Shown in pieces: positions 50,317 through 60,365 of a DNA stretch of 64,000 nt; position 1 is the first letter of the stretch, and each line of letters starts with the position of its first letter. Origin of the DNA: Chloroflexota bacterium (GTDB lineage: Bacteria > Chloroflexota > Dehalococcoidia > JABGRK01); contig JABGRK010000017.1 of NCBI GenBank assembly GCA_018648325.1, positions 186,001 to 250,000 on the forward strand, written 5' to 3'. The position numbers and the translations under genes were made by a program. The notes beneath the pieces were generated by a model, which had not been told where the DNA came from, made no database searches, and saw nothing but the letters and a program-made list of their open reading frames with translations.

Positions 50317-51840
50317 ATGACACTTGCAAAGGTTAATTCTGCGGCGGTAATAGGACTTGATGGCAAGCTTGTTGAGGTGGAGGTCGATATATCGGCGGGG
50401 CTTCCGGCAATGACAATCGTCGGGCTGCCTGATACTGCGGTGCAGGAGTCGAAAGAACGGGTACGGGCCGCGGTCAAAAATTGCGGATGTGCATTTCCCA
50501 CCAGGCGTATAACTATCAATCTTGCGCCTGCTGATCTCAAAAAAGAAGGCCCGGCGTACGACTTACCCATCGCTATCGGTATACTTGTCAGTTCCGGACA
50601 ACTGGCCTTTGAGACATCGAAATCACTTTTTTTTGGTGAACTGTCGCTTGATGGCGGGTTGCGTCATACGCATGGCATATTGCCAATGGTGGGGCTGGCA
50701 AAGGAGATGGGGGCCAGCACCGTCTTTGTGCCGTCGGTCGATGTTAAAGAGGCATCTCTGCTCGAAGGTATGGAAATTATACCCGCTGATTCACTGGAGC
50801 AGTTGGTATCGCATCTGAGGTCGGAAGAACTGATACCTCCCTATGTATCCAATGATGACGCCGGTCATGTGCCGGAGGTGGTCTGGTCGGTAACGGACAT
50901 GGCACACATAAAAGGGCAGGAGCATGTTAAGCGTGCGCTGGAAGTGGCGGCTGCCGGAGGACACAACATACTGATGACAGGACCTCCTGGCAGTGGCAAA
51001 ACACTGCTGGCACGCGCTCTGCCATCCATACTGCCGCAGATGACCTCCGATGAGGCGCTGGATGTGACCAAGATCTACAACGTAAGCGGCCTGCTGCCTT
51101 CGGATACACCGCTTATCAATCAGCGGCCGTTTCGTGCGCCGCACCACACGATTTCTCATGCCGGGCTTGTTGGGGGTGGGCGCTGGCCCCGTCCCGGTGA
51201 GATAAGTCTTTCTCACCGAGGGGTGTTGTTTCTGGACGAGTTGCCTGAGTTCGGGCATGGCAGTCTGGAGGTATTGCGTCAGCCGCTTGAGGACAAGGTG
51301 GTGACCATCAGTCGGGCGCTGGGTAGTGTATCATATCCGGCCAATTTTATGATGGTGGGGGCGATGAATCCCTGTCCGTGTGGCTTTTACTCAGACCCGG
51401 TAAAGGCATGCTCTTGCACGCCGACCATGGTTGCCCGCTACCAGAAGCGTATATCGGGGCCTTTGATGGACCGAGTTGATATATATGTAGAAGTACCGCG
51501 CATTGAGTACGAGAAGCTGGCGGACATACGCGATGGCGAGTTTTCAGAGGACGTTCGGGTTCGGGTCGAGAAGGCACGCAGTATACAGCGCGGACGCTTT
51601 AACGGCAACGGTATATCCTGCAACTCTGATATGACGCCACTGGCGGTGCGCGACCACTGCAACGTTGAGGTGGATGCGCAGGACTTGCTCAAGTCGGCCA
51701 TGAAAAAGATGTCGCTATCAGCGCGGGGTTTTCACCGTATACTCAAGCTGGCGCGCACCATTGCTGATCTGGACGACGCCGATGAGATTACAGCAACCCA
51801 CGTAGCCGAGGCCATACAGTACAGGCCCAGGAGTGTTTAG
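50317..51840 (+). CDS. comM: YifB/ComM-family Mg chelatase-like AAA ATPase
   Basis: SAAVIGLDGKLVEVEVDISAGLPAMTIVGLPDTAVQESKERVRAA...GPPGSGKTLLARALPSILP. Confidence 0.95.
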   Translation: MTLAKVNSAAVIGLDGKLVEVEVDISAGLPAMTIVGLPDTAVQESKERVRAAVKNCGCAFPTRRITINLAPADLKKEGPAYDLPIAIGILVSSGQLAFETSKSLFFGELSLDGGLRHTHGILPMVGLAKEMGASTVFVPSVDVKEASLLEGMEIIPADSLEQLVSHLRSEELIPPYVSNDDAGHVPEVVWSVTDMAHIKGQEHVKRALEVAAAGGHNILMTGPPGSGKTLLARALPSILPQMTSDEALDVTKIYNVSGLLPSDTPLINQRPFRAPHHTISHAGLVGGGRWPRPGEISLSHRGVLFLDELPEFGHGSLEVLRQPLEDKVVTISRALGSVSYPANFMMVGAMNPCPCGFYSDPVKACSCTPTMVARYQKRISGPLMDRVDIYVEVPRIEYEKLADIRDGEFSEDVRVRVEKARSIQRGRFNGNGISCNSDMTPLAVRDHCNVEVDAQDLLKSAMKKMSLSARGFHRILKLARTIADLDDADEITATHVAEAIQYRPRSV

Positions 51841-51930
51841 GGGGTAAACGTTTTGTGAAGGTGGATTTACGGTTATCAGATTATTGGTAGCCAAGTAAGT
51901 ATGGATATCGCCGGAACGATAATAGTGTAA

Positions 51931-51967
51931 TAAAATGACATATATTGGCATATATGCTATCATTTTA
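51931..51967. promoter_or_regulatory. long imperfect palindrome upstream of TIR-like gene
   Basis: TAAAATGA-CATATAT-TGGC-ATATATG-cta-TCATTTTA. Confidence 0.5.
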
Positions 51968-52025
51968 ATACCCCATATGTATATTAGCGAATAAGTGTCA
52001 GAAATTAAACGAAGGTAGGTTAAAC

Positions 52026-53174
52026 ATGGCAGAAATAGTTTTTAAAGCTTTTTTAAGCTGTAGTTTCTCCGATGAAGACAAAGAAATAACTGAATTCTTC
52101 AAGAAGCTTATACGATCCTTTGGTATTGAACCAATGGTTTATGATTATCAGGAAATAGGTAAAGTACCTGATAAAGTAAAAGAACATATTGATAGAAGTG
52201 ACTGTCTAATAGCTTTAGCAACAAAGAGAGAGAAGATAGAGGATTCTGACTCATGGGCGTACGCAGATTGGATTCAGCACGAAATTACAATTGCCAATGC
52301 ATATAACAAGCCAATTGCGATACTTGTTGAAGACGGGGTGAAGATTGAAGGATTAATAAAAATGGAGGAAAGAAGGGAAACATTTACACGTGATGATTTG
52401 CTTAGAAATATTGACAAGATATCAACCTTTCTTTTTAACTTAAGAAAATACCTAGAATCTACTTATCGATCTGATGGAGCTCAATTACCGGTTATGTTGA
52501 GGCACTATATCCACGCAAAAGGAGAAATAACATCTAAAGATACGTACGTCCTGAGAAGTGAAATATTGATGGAATCTTTGATTGATGAACTGGAAGCAAC
52601 TCATCATTCGATTGAACTCGAGGATACTACACCTGGTTTATCTATTAAACTGAAACAATTTGATTTTGCTTGTATTGAAAAACCTTCAAATACAAGAGTA
52701 AATTATGAAATAATTCTAGATACAGATAGTAGAGGGTTATGGAAAGTTACTTTCGATCCACCTCTAAAGAAAGGCGAGAAGGTCAAATATGCATTTAAGT
52801 CAGTTCGACCGAATTATCGACCTTGGACATATGAAGAGGCACTTGAAAGAATTAGACAAGGTACTTACGAATACCAAGAACCTATTTGTGAAGCCGCCGA
52901 GTATTTAATTGCTTACCCAACAGCTGAACTGTCTTTTGATCTTGAGTTTCCTGAAGGTTATGAACTACAAAAATACTATGCCGACGTAAGAATTGGTGAA
53001 GGGGTTAGGCTGAAATCTGAGAGTGAGTTAGATAGAGTAAAGGAGGGTGGCTTCTTCACCGCGGAAAAAATGTTTGATAAGTGGCTGCTAAAATTAAGAG
53101 TTCCGAAACCCATTCAAGGACACGTATACTATACTTTCTTTGAACCTCCGAAGACTGCTGATCTAAAACAGTAG
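52026..53174 (+). CDS. TIR-like domain protein with unassigned C-terminal domain (candidate immune effector)
   Basis: FKAFLSCSFSDEDKEITEFFKKLIRSFGIEPMVYDYQEIGKVPDKVKEHIDRSDCLIALATKREK...SWAYADWIQHEITIANAYNKPIAILVEDGV. Confidence 0.65.
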   Translation: MAEIVFKAFLSCSFSDEDKEITEFFKKLIRSFGIEPMVYDYQEIGKVPDKVKEHIDRSDCLIALATKREKIEDSDSWAYADWIQHEITIANAYNKPIAILVEDGVKIEGLIKMEERRETFTRDDLLRNIDKISTFLFNLRKYLESTYRSDGAQLPVMLRHYIHAKGEITSKDTYVLRSEILMESLIDELEATHHSIELEDTTPGLSIKLKQFDFACIEKPSNTRVNYEIILDTDSRGLWKVTFDPPLKKGEKVKYAFKSVRPNYRPWTYEEALERIRQGTYEYQEPICEAAEYLIAYPTAELSFDLEFPEGYELQKYYADVRIGEGVRLKSESELDRVKEGGFFTAEKMFDKWLLKLRVPKPIQGHVYYTFFEPPKTADLKQ

Positions 53175-53253
53175 ATATAATGGAGGGAGATAAATATGAG
53201 TGCTTCTATTAGGGCTAGTGGTTATTTTTTCTTAGTTTGAGCTGCTTCTTGCT

Positions 53254-53589
53254 CTATGACCTTATCATCACCAGCAACATCTTGAATTGTTTTATGGCAG
53301 TTAAGGCATGAGGTTTGTCTGCCGGCATGATTATCATTTCACCGGTGCCGACCTGATGATATTTACCTGCAATGGTGATTTCGGCTGAACCATCGAGAAT
53401 GTAGACCAGAGCATCAAAAGGAGCGGTGTGCTCGCTGAGTCCCTGACCTTTTGAAAAGGCAAAAACGGTAAGAGTGCCTATTTTCTTGTCGATAATTGTT
53501 TTGCTGACAACTGAGCCCTCCTGATATTCCACCAGGTCTGCCATGTTAAGGACTTTGGCCAGAAGATCGCCTGTATTTCCACTTTCCAT
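53254..53589 (-). CDS. cupin domain protein
   Basis: LSEHTAPFDALVYILDGSAEITIAGKYHQVGTGEMIIMPADKPHAL. Confidence 0.85.
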   Translation of the reverse strand: MESGNTGDLLAKVLNMADLVEYQEGSVVSKTIIDKKIGTLTVFAFSKGQGLSEHTAPFDALVYILDGSAEITIAGKYHQVGTGEMIIMPADKPHALTAIKQFKMLLVMIRS

Positions 53590-53647
53590 TACTGCCCCCT
53601 TTTCAAGATTGTGTCGGTATTATAACACGGTTGGTTTGCTAGGCGTA

Positions 53648-54718
53648 TTATCTTTTCTTCCTCATCCCGAACTGCTTCTTGTAGGTTTGAATCATCTTGC
53701 CAAAGTCTTTGTCTTTTTGCCTTTTTTCTAAATAAGACATCTCGTTGAAGGCGGATTCCTTGTTCATCTTGACGTAGTTTTCGTGCCGCTCAGGCTCAAT
53801 TACTTTGTCCTTTACCGCTTGCAGCACGGCGCAGCCCTCTTCAAGCGAATGGGTGCAGTCTGCATAGCGGCAGTTGACGGCAAGCTCTACAATCTCAGCA
53901 AAGGTATCACTCAAGCCGGAGTCGACGGCAAAATTGCCCAGTTCCCGCATGCCGGGAGTGTCTATTATCATGGCGCCGTTTTCAAGACGTATGAGCTGGC
54001 GGCGCGTGGTGGTGTGTCTTCCCTTGTCGTCTTTATCGACGGCTTGAACCTCAAACATCTCGCCGCCCAGAAGGTTGTTTAGCAGGGTAGTCTTGCCAAC
54101 GCCGGACGATCCGATCATGCAATATGTATTGCCGGATATCAGCAGTGCTTTTATATCGTCCAGACCAGAATCGCTAATATTACTGAAGGCCGCTATTTTG
54201 ACATCCGGCATCAGTTTGTGGATTTGCGCTATCTTCTGCTCCAGTTCGTCTGCTGATATCAGATCGCTTTTGCATAGCAGTATAACGGGGTAAATATTGC
54301 CCTGGTTTACCATTACCAGATAGCGCTCCAGACGCCGCAGGTTATAGTTGGCATCCAGCGATTGCACGATAAACGCGGTATCGATGTTTGCGGCAATTAA
54401 TTGAAACTCTATCTTTTTACCCGCTGTTTTACGTTGCAAGCTGGATTTTCTAGGCATGATCTGGTGGATGATGGCGAAGCTGTTTTCATCAAGGTACTGC
54501 GCATAGACCCAGTCACCAACGGCGGGATAGTCCAGCGGTGAGGTGGCGCCGTACATCAGTTTGCCGGTAACTTCCGCAAGGGCATCGCCAGCATTGTTGC
54601 GCAGGGCGTAGTTGTCCTTGTTTACGGCAATAACCCGGGCTATTTTGTATTCGGTTGTTTGGGCCGGATCGACTTGATCCATAAACCAGTCGCTAAAGCC
54701 CAGTTCTTGCAGACTCAT
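53648..54718 (-). CDS. rsgA: ribosome small subunit-dependent GTPase A
   Basis: MIGSSGVGKTTLLNNLLGGEMFEVQAVDKDDKGRHTTTRRQLIRLENGAMIIDTPGMRELG; Cys/His motif CRYADCTHSLEEGC. Confidence 0.95.
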   Translation of the reverse strand: MSLQELGFSDWFMDQVDPAQTTEYKIARVIAVNKDNYALRNNAGDALAEVTGKLMYGATSPLDYPAVGDWVYAQYLDENSFAIIHQIMPRKSSLQRKTAGKKIEFQLIAANIDTAFIVQSLDANYNLRRLERYLVMVNQGNIYPVILLCKSDLISADELEQKIAQIHKLMPDVKIAAFSNISDSGLDDIKALLISGNTYCMIGSSGVGKTTLLNNLLGGEMFEVQAVDKDDKGRHTTTRRQLIRLENGAMIIDTPGMRELGNFAVDSGLSDTFAEIVELAVNCRYADCTHSLEEGCAVLQAVKDKVIEPERHENYVKMNKESAFNEMSYLEKRQKDKDFGKMIQTYKKQFGMRKKR

Positions 54719-55566
54719 TTGTCTTTGCTCCGTGTAGCTTTAAAGAATGTTACATCGTTTGCGCGGTACAGCCGACCATCCGGCAATACGTTTTCATAGT
54801 ATTCTACATCTGTAAATCCGTTTTGGTCAAGCTCCGTTTTGAGGTCATCCGGCGCAAAATAATGGTGCCAGAAGCGGTATATGTTGCAATTGCCTGAGTC
54901 ATCGGCGACTATGTGCTGATCCAGCATTACCTTGTTTTCCGGGTAATGGAATGTTTCTGAAAGCAGCAGGTACGGTTTGGCTCTCCAGAATCCGCCCTCT
55001 GATGCTTCCCAACTTCTGGCAAATGTTTTACCTGCAAGCGTTTTATCATTTAACACGTCGAATATAAATACGCCGGACGGCTTGAGTGCCCGACGAACGT
55101 TTGCCAGCAGTATAGCTCTTTCCTGCGGAGACAGGACTACAAAATCGCAGTAGATCATAATTGCCAGATCGAACCGGTTTTCCATGTCCAACTCAAGGTA
55201 GTTCTGGTACAGGTATGTGATATCCTGCGCCTTTTCTGCTGCATGGTTCTTGGCGTACTCGATTGAGCGTTTGGAGAAGTCCACGCCGGTTACGCTGTGG
55301 CCTTTGGACGTTAGAACCTCTGTGTAGAGGCCGGGGCCACATCCCAGATCCAGAATGCTCATACCTTCTTTATCACACTGTCTTAAAATCCAATCAACGG
55401 TTTTGTTGATGGTTGATTGTTTTCTGCTGGCCACATCTATATCCGGGTTGATGTGAGCTTCCAGCAGATACGTTGATATATGCTCATCATTCCACATGCT
55501 GGCTGTGCCTTTTGTATATATATCAGGTTTGGTTGATAGTTTTGCCAATTCTTCCAGTTTTATCAA
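54715..55566 (-). CDS. class I SAM-dependent methyltransferase
   Basis: MSILDLGCGPGLYTEVLTSKGHSVTGVDFSKRSIEYAKNHA. Confidence 0.88.
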   Translation of the reverse strand: MIKLEELAKLSTKPDIYTKGTASMWNDEHISTYLLEAHINPDIDVASRKQSTINKTVDWILRQCDKEGMSILDLGCGPGLYTEVLTSKGHSVTGVDFSKRSIEYAKNHAAEKAQDITYLYQNYLELDMENRFDLAIMIYCDFVVLSPQERAILLANVRRALKPSGVFIFDVLNDKTLAGKTFARSWEASEGGFWRAKPYLLLSETFHYPENKVMLDQHIVADDSGNCNIYRFWHHYFAPDDLKTELDQNGFTDVEYYENVLPDGRLYRANDVTFFKATRSKDK

Positions 55567-55704
55567 TGTTTCTCCTTATTCGTCTGACCATTTTATAGAA
55601 TGCGGGCGCACTCGTCAATCGTATGTTGCTTGTGAAATCGGCCCGAAATCTATACAATTGGATAAGACCTCTTTTTAATAAGGGGCCTATTTTTACGTTT
55701 AAAT

Positions 55705-56991
55705 ATGGAGGGCAAAAAAGTGCCGTTTGCCAAAGATGAGAAGATAAAGACCTGGACGATAGCCGATCACCATGCGCTGTATGATCGAGTAGAAACGTAT
55801 GCCAAAGGCCCCAACGCAGAACCTATTCCCAACGTTAGTGATGACAGGGACATTTTTGGGGTGATACTGGCGCGCTTGAATTGGGACGGCGCTGTTAGAC
55901 TCAGGCGATTGCTTGAGTGGCTGTTTACTCCTATAGAGATGGAGGCCTGTCATCTGCTCAGGGAGTTTGAGCTGGATAAGCAGGTTGATGGTCTGGAAAA
56001 GTGGCTGGATATACCGGTTGATCAGGTAAACGATATACTCGAGGCTTGCTTTCAGAAGGGCGTTATTTTCCCCCGCGATCGTAAGACACGGATAGGATAC
56101 CGCTTTCTGCCGCGTGGTCAGATGCAGTTCCACGATGGTTCTCAGACCAACGCATCGCTGGATATGAAATATGGTCCGCAGCTGTTTAACCTGTGGGATG
56201 ACTGGTGTTACCACGAGGACGGCGAGGAAGACTATAACAGGCAAAAGAAAAGGTTTGAGGCACCCACCAACTACCGCAACAGACGGGTGCTGCCCGCCTT
56301 CGATGCAATTTTGGCAAGTCCGGATGTAGATCAGCTACAGCCGTGGGAAGATGGCCGTGAAATAATCAACAAGCACTATCGATGGGCTATCTCACCGTGT
56401 TCATGCCGTCGTCGTGTATCCGGTGGTGGTATGATCTGCAAGCGCACAAAGAGCCAGGTATGTCTCAACTTCGATATCGCTGCTGAGACAGTGATCCTGC
56501 GGCACGGGCGTGAAGTATCAAAAGATCAGGCGCTTGAGGCCATGCGCCAGGCTCACCGCGACGGGCTTGTCGGTTCCATGGATCACTGGCAGACGACTGA
56601 CTTCTTTTTGATGTGCTTCTGCTGCGATTGCTGTTGTCATCATTGGGCACCGCATATAAGCCAGTGGGGCGAGTACAGCCCGGAGTGGCGCTGGAAGCAG
56701 AGCCGCTGGAACGTATCGATAGATCAGGGCAAATGTATTGCCTGCAAACATCCGTCGGGCGAGTCCAGATGTGTTGCTGTTTGCCAGTTTAAGGCGACCG
56801 AGATGCGCGAAGTAGAAGGTAAGAGCAAAGCGTTTGTGGATACCGATAAATGCTTTGGATGCTTAAGCTGTGCGGTGATATGTCCGGCCAAGGCCATTAC
56901 GGCGCACTGCGTACGGCCAGTGGAGTGGGTACCATCCGCACCGCAACGTGAACGCCGCAAGCGCCCTGAGGGTAAGCTGGATGCCGCTTAA
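55705..56991 (+). CDS. 4Fe-4S ferredoxin-type protein with additional cysteine clusters
   Basis: SPCSCRRR...FLMCFCCDCCCHHW...CIACKHPSGESRCVAVCQ...CFGCLSCAVICP. Confidence 0.82.
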   Translation: MEGKKVPFAKDEKIKTWTIADHHALYDRVETYAKGPNAEPIPNVSDDRDIFGVILARLNWDGAVRLRRLLEWLFTPIEMEACHLLREFELDKQVDGLEKWLDIPVDQVNDILEACFQKGVIFPRDRKTRIGYRFLPRGQMQFHDGSQTNASLDMKYGPQLFNLWDDWCYHEDGEEDYNRQKKRFEAPTNYRNRRVLPAFDAILASPDVDQLQPWEDGREIINKHYRWAISPCSCRRRVSGGGMICKRTKSQVCLNFDIAAETVILRHGREVSKDQALEAMRQAHRDGLVGSMDHWQTTDFFLMCFCCDCCCHHWAPHISQWGEYSPEWRWKQSRWNVSIDQGKCIACKHPSGESRCVAVCQFKATEMREVEGKSKAFVDTDKCFGCLSCAVICPAKAITAHCVRPVEWVPSAPQRERRKRPEGKLDAA

Positions 56992-57060
56992 GTAATTCAC
57001 CTTGACTATTGTCACGCGGCCTTATACCATATGCAAACACCTTATTTTAGGAGAAGGCAT

Positions 57061-57630
57061 ATGGATTATAATGAATTGCTTGAGATGATAAAGAGTCGGC
57101 GAAGTATTCGCCGCTTCAAACCGGACCCCATTCCTGACGATATCGTAGATAAGATACTTGAGACAGCGCGCTGGGCGCCGTCGTGCGGGAACTCGCAGCC
57201 GTGGGAGCTAATCGCTGTTAAAAAGCAGACTGTACGAGATGAAGTCGTGCGAATGCTTGATGACGATTACAGGGCTAAGGATAAGGAGCCGCCCGCCGGA
57301 CCGGCACAGGCGCAACTGCTAATACTTATCTGCTACAATCCCGAGAATAAACCTCCGGCATGGCTGGGCCGTTTGGTCGATTCCATGTTCTACTCCAGTC
57401 TGGGCAACGCCGCTTTATTTATGTCTATGGCAGTAACTTCACTGGGATTAGGATCGCAGTGGGTATCTCATATCGCCGATCCGTCTATTGAGGGAAATAT
57501 CAAGGAACTGCTGGGCATTCCGGCCGCGTGGGAGATATTTGATATGCTGGCCGTAGGCTACCCGGATGTGGCGCCCAAACCCCGTGCGATGAGAAGCTTT
57601 GATGAAGTTGTGCACTACGATTTCTACTAG
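57061..57630 (+). CDS. nitroreductase family protein
   Basis: MDYNELLEMIKSRRSIRRFKPDPIPDDIVDKILETARWAPSCGNSQPWELIAV; start trimmed to ATG 57061 with upstream AGGAG. Confidence 0.92.
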   Translation: MDYNELLEMIKSRRSIRRFKPDPIPDDIVDKILETARWAPSCGNSQPWELIAVKKQTVRDEVVRMLDDDYRAKDKEPPAGPAQAQLLILICYNPENKPPAWLGRLVDSMFYSSLGNAALFMSMAVTSLGLGSQWVSHIADPSIEGNIKELLGIPAAWEIFDMLAVGYPDVAPKPRAMRSFDEVVHYDFY

Positions 57631-57668
57631 GTTCTGATTCCAATCACGCTTTAAAAAAGGAGTATTGA

Positions 57669-59768
57669 TTGTATAGCATTGATCGGGGTCAAGCTAGTAT
57701 TTATCCGGCAGGTCCTGTTGAGGCCGGCTCGTTTGTTACTGTTGTTTACACGTATACGGCAGGCCATCCCATTGACGATGGTGGACGCATAAAAATTGTT
57801 TTTCGGCAGGTGGGTGATTTTGGCATACCGCAATTTGCCGATTCTGCAAAACCCAACTATTACACTATCAGCACTACAGGCGATTGCACTGTCGAAGCAT
57901 CATGGGATCCCAGGGGGCATGCGCGTCCTTGGGTGCCCGCTCTGGTTATCAGGGTAACAAAGGGCTTTTTGGATAGGGGCGAAAGCATCAAGATAGTCTT
58001 TGGCGATCGAAGTGGTGGATCTGATGGCTGGCGCATGCAGACCTTTTGCGAGGAAAGTTTTGAGTTGCGGACGCTTGTTGATCCCATAGCCAAGTCCGAC
58101 TTTAAGGATATTCAGGAGTCTCCTACGCTTAAGGTTATATCCGGTAAGCCCGTACATGCAGTATGCATTGCTCCATCTGAAGTTGGCGTTAGTCAAGCTT
58201 TTAACTATTATCTGAAGCTTGAGGACAGGTGGGGCAATCCCACGGGGCAACCTGTTAGCATTTCTCATCCTGGTTTTTCATCGTCAGGACTACAGTCGAT
58301 AGTTACTGAGGATAAGGAAACGGGTCTGTTGGCCCGCAGCAACCCAATCGACATTGTATTAAGTACAGACAAACTGCATCCCTACTGGGCCGATTTTCAC
58401 GGACAGTCTGAGGAGACGGTTGGCACAAACACCATCGATGATTACTTTGCTTTTGCGCGTGACTACGCGCTCTTGGACATTTGTGGGCATCAGGGCAATG
58501 ATTTTGAGGTGAGCGACGATTTTTGGCAGACAATCAATGATACGACCAAGCGGTTTTATCAGAATGATAAATTTGTTACTTTCCCCGGATACGAATGGAG
58601 CGGGAATACGCCGATGGGTGGCGACCGCAACGTATATTTTGTATCCGAAGGTGGGCGTATAAGCAGAAGCAGTTCGGAATCGCTTGCGGATAGTAAATCG
58701 CGTGATGATGACCGCCCGACGGCGACTGATCTGTTTGATAATCTAAAAGGTCAATCTGTAAAATCATTTGCTTTTGCGCATGTGGGTGGGCGCTATGCCG
58801 ACATTACCATGCATGATGAGGATATTGAGGTGGCTGTTGAGGTGCATTCGGCGTGGGGTACGTTTGAATGGCTGGTGGCTGATGCGCTGAAAATGGGTTA
58901 CCGCATTGGCATTTGTGCCAATTCCGACGGGCATAAAGGACGCCCTGGTGCATCATATCCCGGTGCTCGGACGTTCGGCTCCTTGGGTGGATTGACATGT
59001 GTTCTGGCCCAAAGTCTTGATCGGCAGAGCGTTTACGAGGCCATGAAGTCGCGGCATTTTTATGCCACTACCGGCAATCGCGCTCTGATCGACTTGGTGT
59101 TGGTTGCCGCTGATGGGCATGTTGCCATGATGGGGGATGTAATACAAATCGACAGTGGTGTGCCAACTCTCAAAGTTGCGGTGGCGGGTACGGGTCCGAT
59201 TGAGAGTGTCCAGGTTCGCAATGGGTCGAATGTTGTTAAAACCATGCGGCCTTACGATTTGAGTGGGCTTGGCAGACGTATCAAGATAGTCTGGGCGGGT
59301 GCCGAGGTGAAGGGCCGGGCACGCGTTGTGAACTGGGACGGGCGTTTACAGCTTACGGGCAACAGCATTGTTTCTGCCAGCTCCGTTAATTTCTGGAACG
59401 ATGACCTGCGGCCGGTGATTTGTGGTGAGGATCGGCTTGAGTGGAAATCGAGCACTACGGGTGGGATTGCCGGCGTTATTGTTGAACTGGCACGTTCTGA
59501 TACAGGGTCGGTTCGCATTGAGACGGCGCAGCGCACGGTTGAGCTGGACATAGCCTCTATAGGACTCGATCCGACGACTTATGATTGTGGAGGCGTTGAA
59601 AAAAGGCTCGAGGTGTATCATTTACCCGACGAGCCGTGCGCTAGCAGTTTTGCCTTTGATCTGCCTCTTACTGATTTATACGCGGGCGATAATCCCATCT
59701 ACATTCGCACGTCGCAGGAGGACGGGCACATGGCCTGGACCAGCCCGGCTTACGTGGTTAGATCGTAA
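57669..59768 (+). CDS. DUF3604 / PHP-like protein
   Basis: HPYWADFHGQSEETVGTNTIDDYFAFARDYALLDICGHQGNDFEVSDDFW...FPGYEWSGNTPMGGDRNVYF...ICANSDGHKGRPG; TTG start. Confidence 0.78.
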   Translation: MYSIDRGQASIYPAGPVEAGSFVTVVYTYTAGHPIDDGGRIKIVFRQVGDFGIPQFADSAKPNYYTISTTGDCTVEASWDPRGHARPWVPALVIRVTKGFLDRGESIKIVFGDRSGGSDGWRMQTFCEESFELRTLVDPIAKSDFKDIQESPTLKVISGKPVHAVCIAPSEVGVSQAFNYYLKLEDRWGNPTGQPVSISHPGFSSSGLQSIVTEDKETGLLARSNPIDIVLSTDKLHPYWADFHGQSEETVGTNTIDDYFAFARDYALLDICGHQGNDFEVSDDFWQTINDTTKRFYQNDKFVTFPGYEWSGNTPMGGDRNVYFVSEGGRISRSSSESLADSKSRDDDRPTATDLFDNLKGQSVKSFAFAHVGGRYADITMHDEDIEVAVEVHSAWGTFEWLVADALKMGYRIGICANSDGHKGRPGASYPGARTFGSLGGLTCVLAQSLDRQSVYEAMKSRHFYATTGNRALIDLVLVAADGHVAMMGDVIQIDSGVPTLKVAVAGTGPIESVQVRNGSNVVKTMRPYDLSGLGRRIKIVWAGAEVKGRARVVNWDGRLQLTGNSIVSASSVNFWNDDLRPVICGEDRLEWKSSTTGGIAGVIVELARSDTGSVRIETAQRTVELDIASIGLDPTTYDCGGVEKRLEVYHLPDEPCASSFAFDLPLTDLYAGDNPIYIRTSQEDGHMAWTSPAYVVRS

Positions 59769-59782
59769 TTGCTTTGGGATGG

Positions 59783-59974
59783 CTATTTCTTTTTGAGCCT
59801 TAATAACTTCAGTAACTTTGTCAGTATTGACTCTCCCTCATCATCTACTGCATATCCACATTCCTGGTTAATGCATATGTGACGCCCCGCTGCACTATCA
59901 TGATAGAATCCCGGTTCCCCACATTCAGGACAAATCTCTTGTCCCAATGAGCCATCATGTAAATCTCTGCTCAT
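59783..59974 (-). CDS. small zinc-ribbon protein
   Basis: ICPECGEPGFYHDSAAGRHICINQECGYAVDDEGE. Confidence 0.65.
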   Translation of the reverse strand: MSRDLHDGSLGQEICPECGEPGFYHDSAAGRHICINQECGYAVDDEGESILTKLLKLLRLKKK

Positions 59975-60003
59975 TTTTAACCCCCTAATATTTGTACTCG
60001 GTT

Positions 60004-60195
60004 TTACTCTTTTTTCTTATACTCTGAAATGCCTTCTTTGTTGTGATTCCATATACTGTGGTATTCGTTGGTATGCGCCTGAACTTTTTGCTTGAGCTGG
60101 TGGTCATCATCTGCATCGCAATGCCAATCGCAATCGAACCCCTCATCCCTGCAATCATAAGCACATTTTTTGCCTTCTTCTTTGCCTTCTATCAT
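60004..60195 (-). CDS. DUF1059-like small protein
   Basis: KKCAYDCRDEGFDCDWHCDADDDHQLKQKVQAHTNEYHSI. Confidence 0.7.
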   Translation of the reverse strand: MIEGKEEGKKCAYDCRDEGFDCDWHCDADDDHQLKQKVQAHTNEYHSIWNHNKEGISEYKKKE

Positions 60196-60219
60196 GGCTG
60201 GTTTTTCCCTTCTATAAAC

Positions 60220-60348
60220 TTACTTTGGCTCTACTTTCTTCATCTTACGTCCGCAACAGATACGTGGTCCCTCGCAGTTCTTGGATATTACCACGATATG
60301 CCCACAATTACTACACTGATATTTCTCGCCCGCTTTCAATGTATTCAT
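60220..60348 (-). CDS. desulforedoxin-like mini-protein (42 aa)
   Basis: Hand translation MNTLKAGEKYQCSNCGHIVVISKNCEGPRICCGRKMKKVEPK*; CxxC plus CCG pattern of desulforedoxin/desulfoferrodoxin N-domain; not in ORF track. Confidence 0.78.
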   Translation of the reverse strand: MNTLKAGEKYQCSNCGHIVVISKNCEGPRICCGRKMKKVEPK

Positions 60349-60365
60349 TGACGGTTTTCGAAAAG

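Noticed and set aside
55705-56991. Possible reductive dehalogenase
   Set aside because: Two ferredoxin-like motifs are present, but no Tat signal, no corrinoid/RdhA core and no RdhB partner; better described as a Cys-rich 4Fe-4S protein
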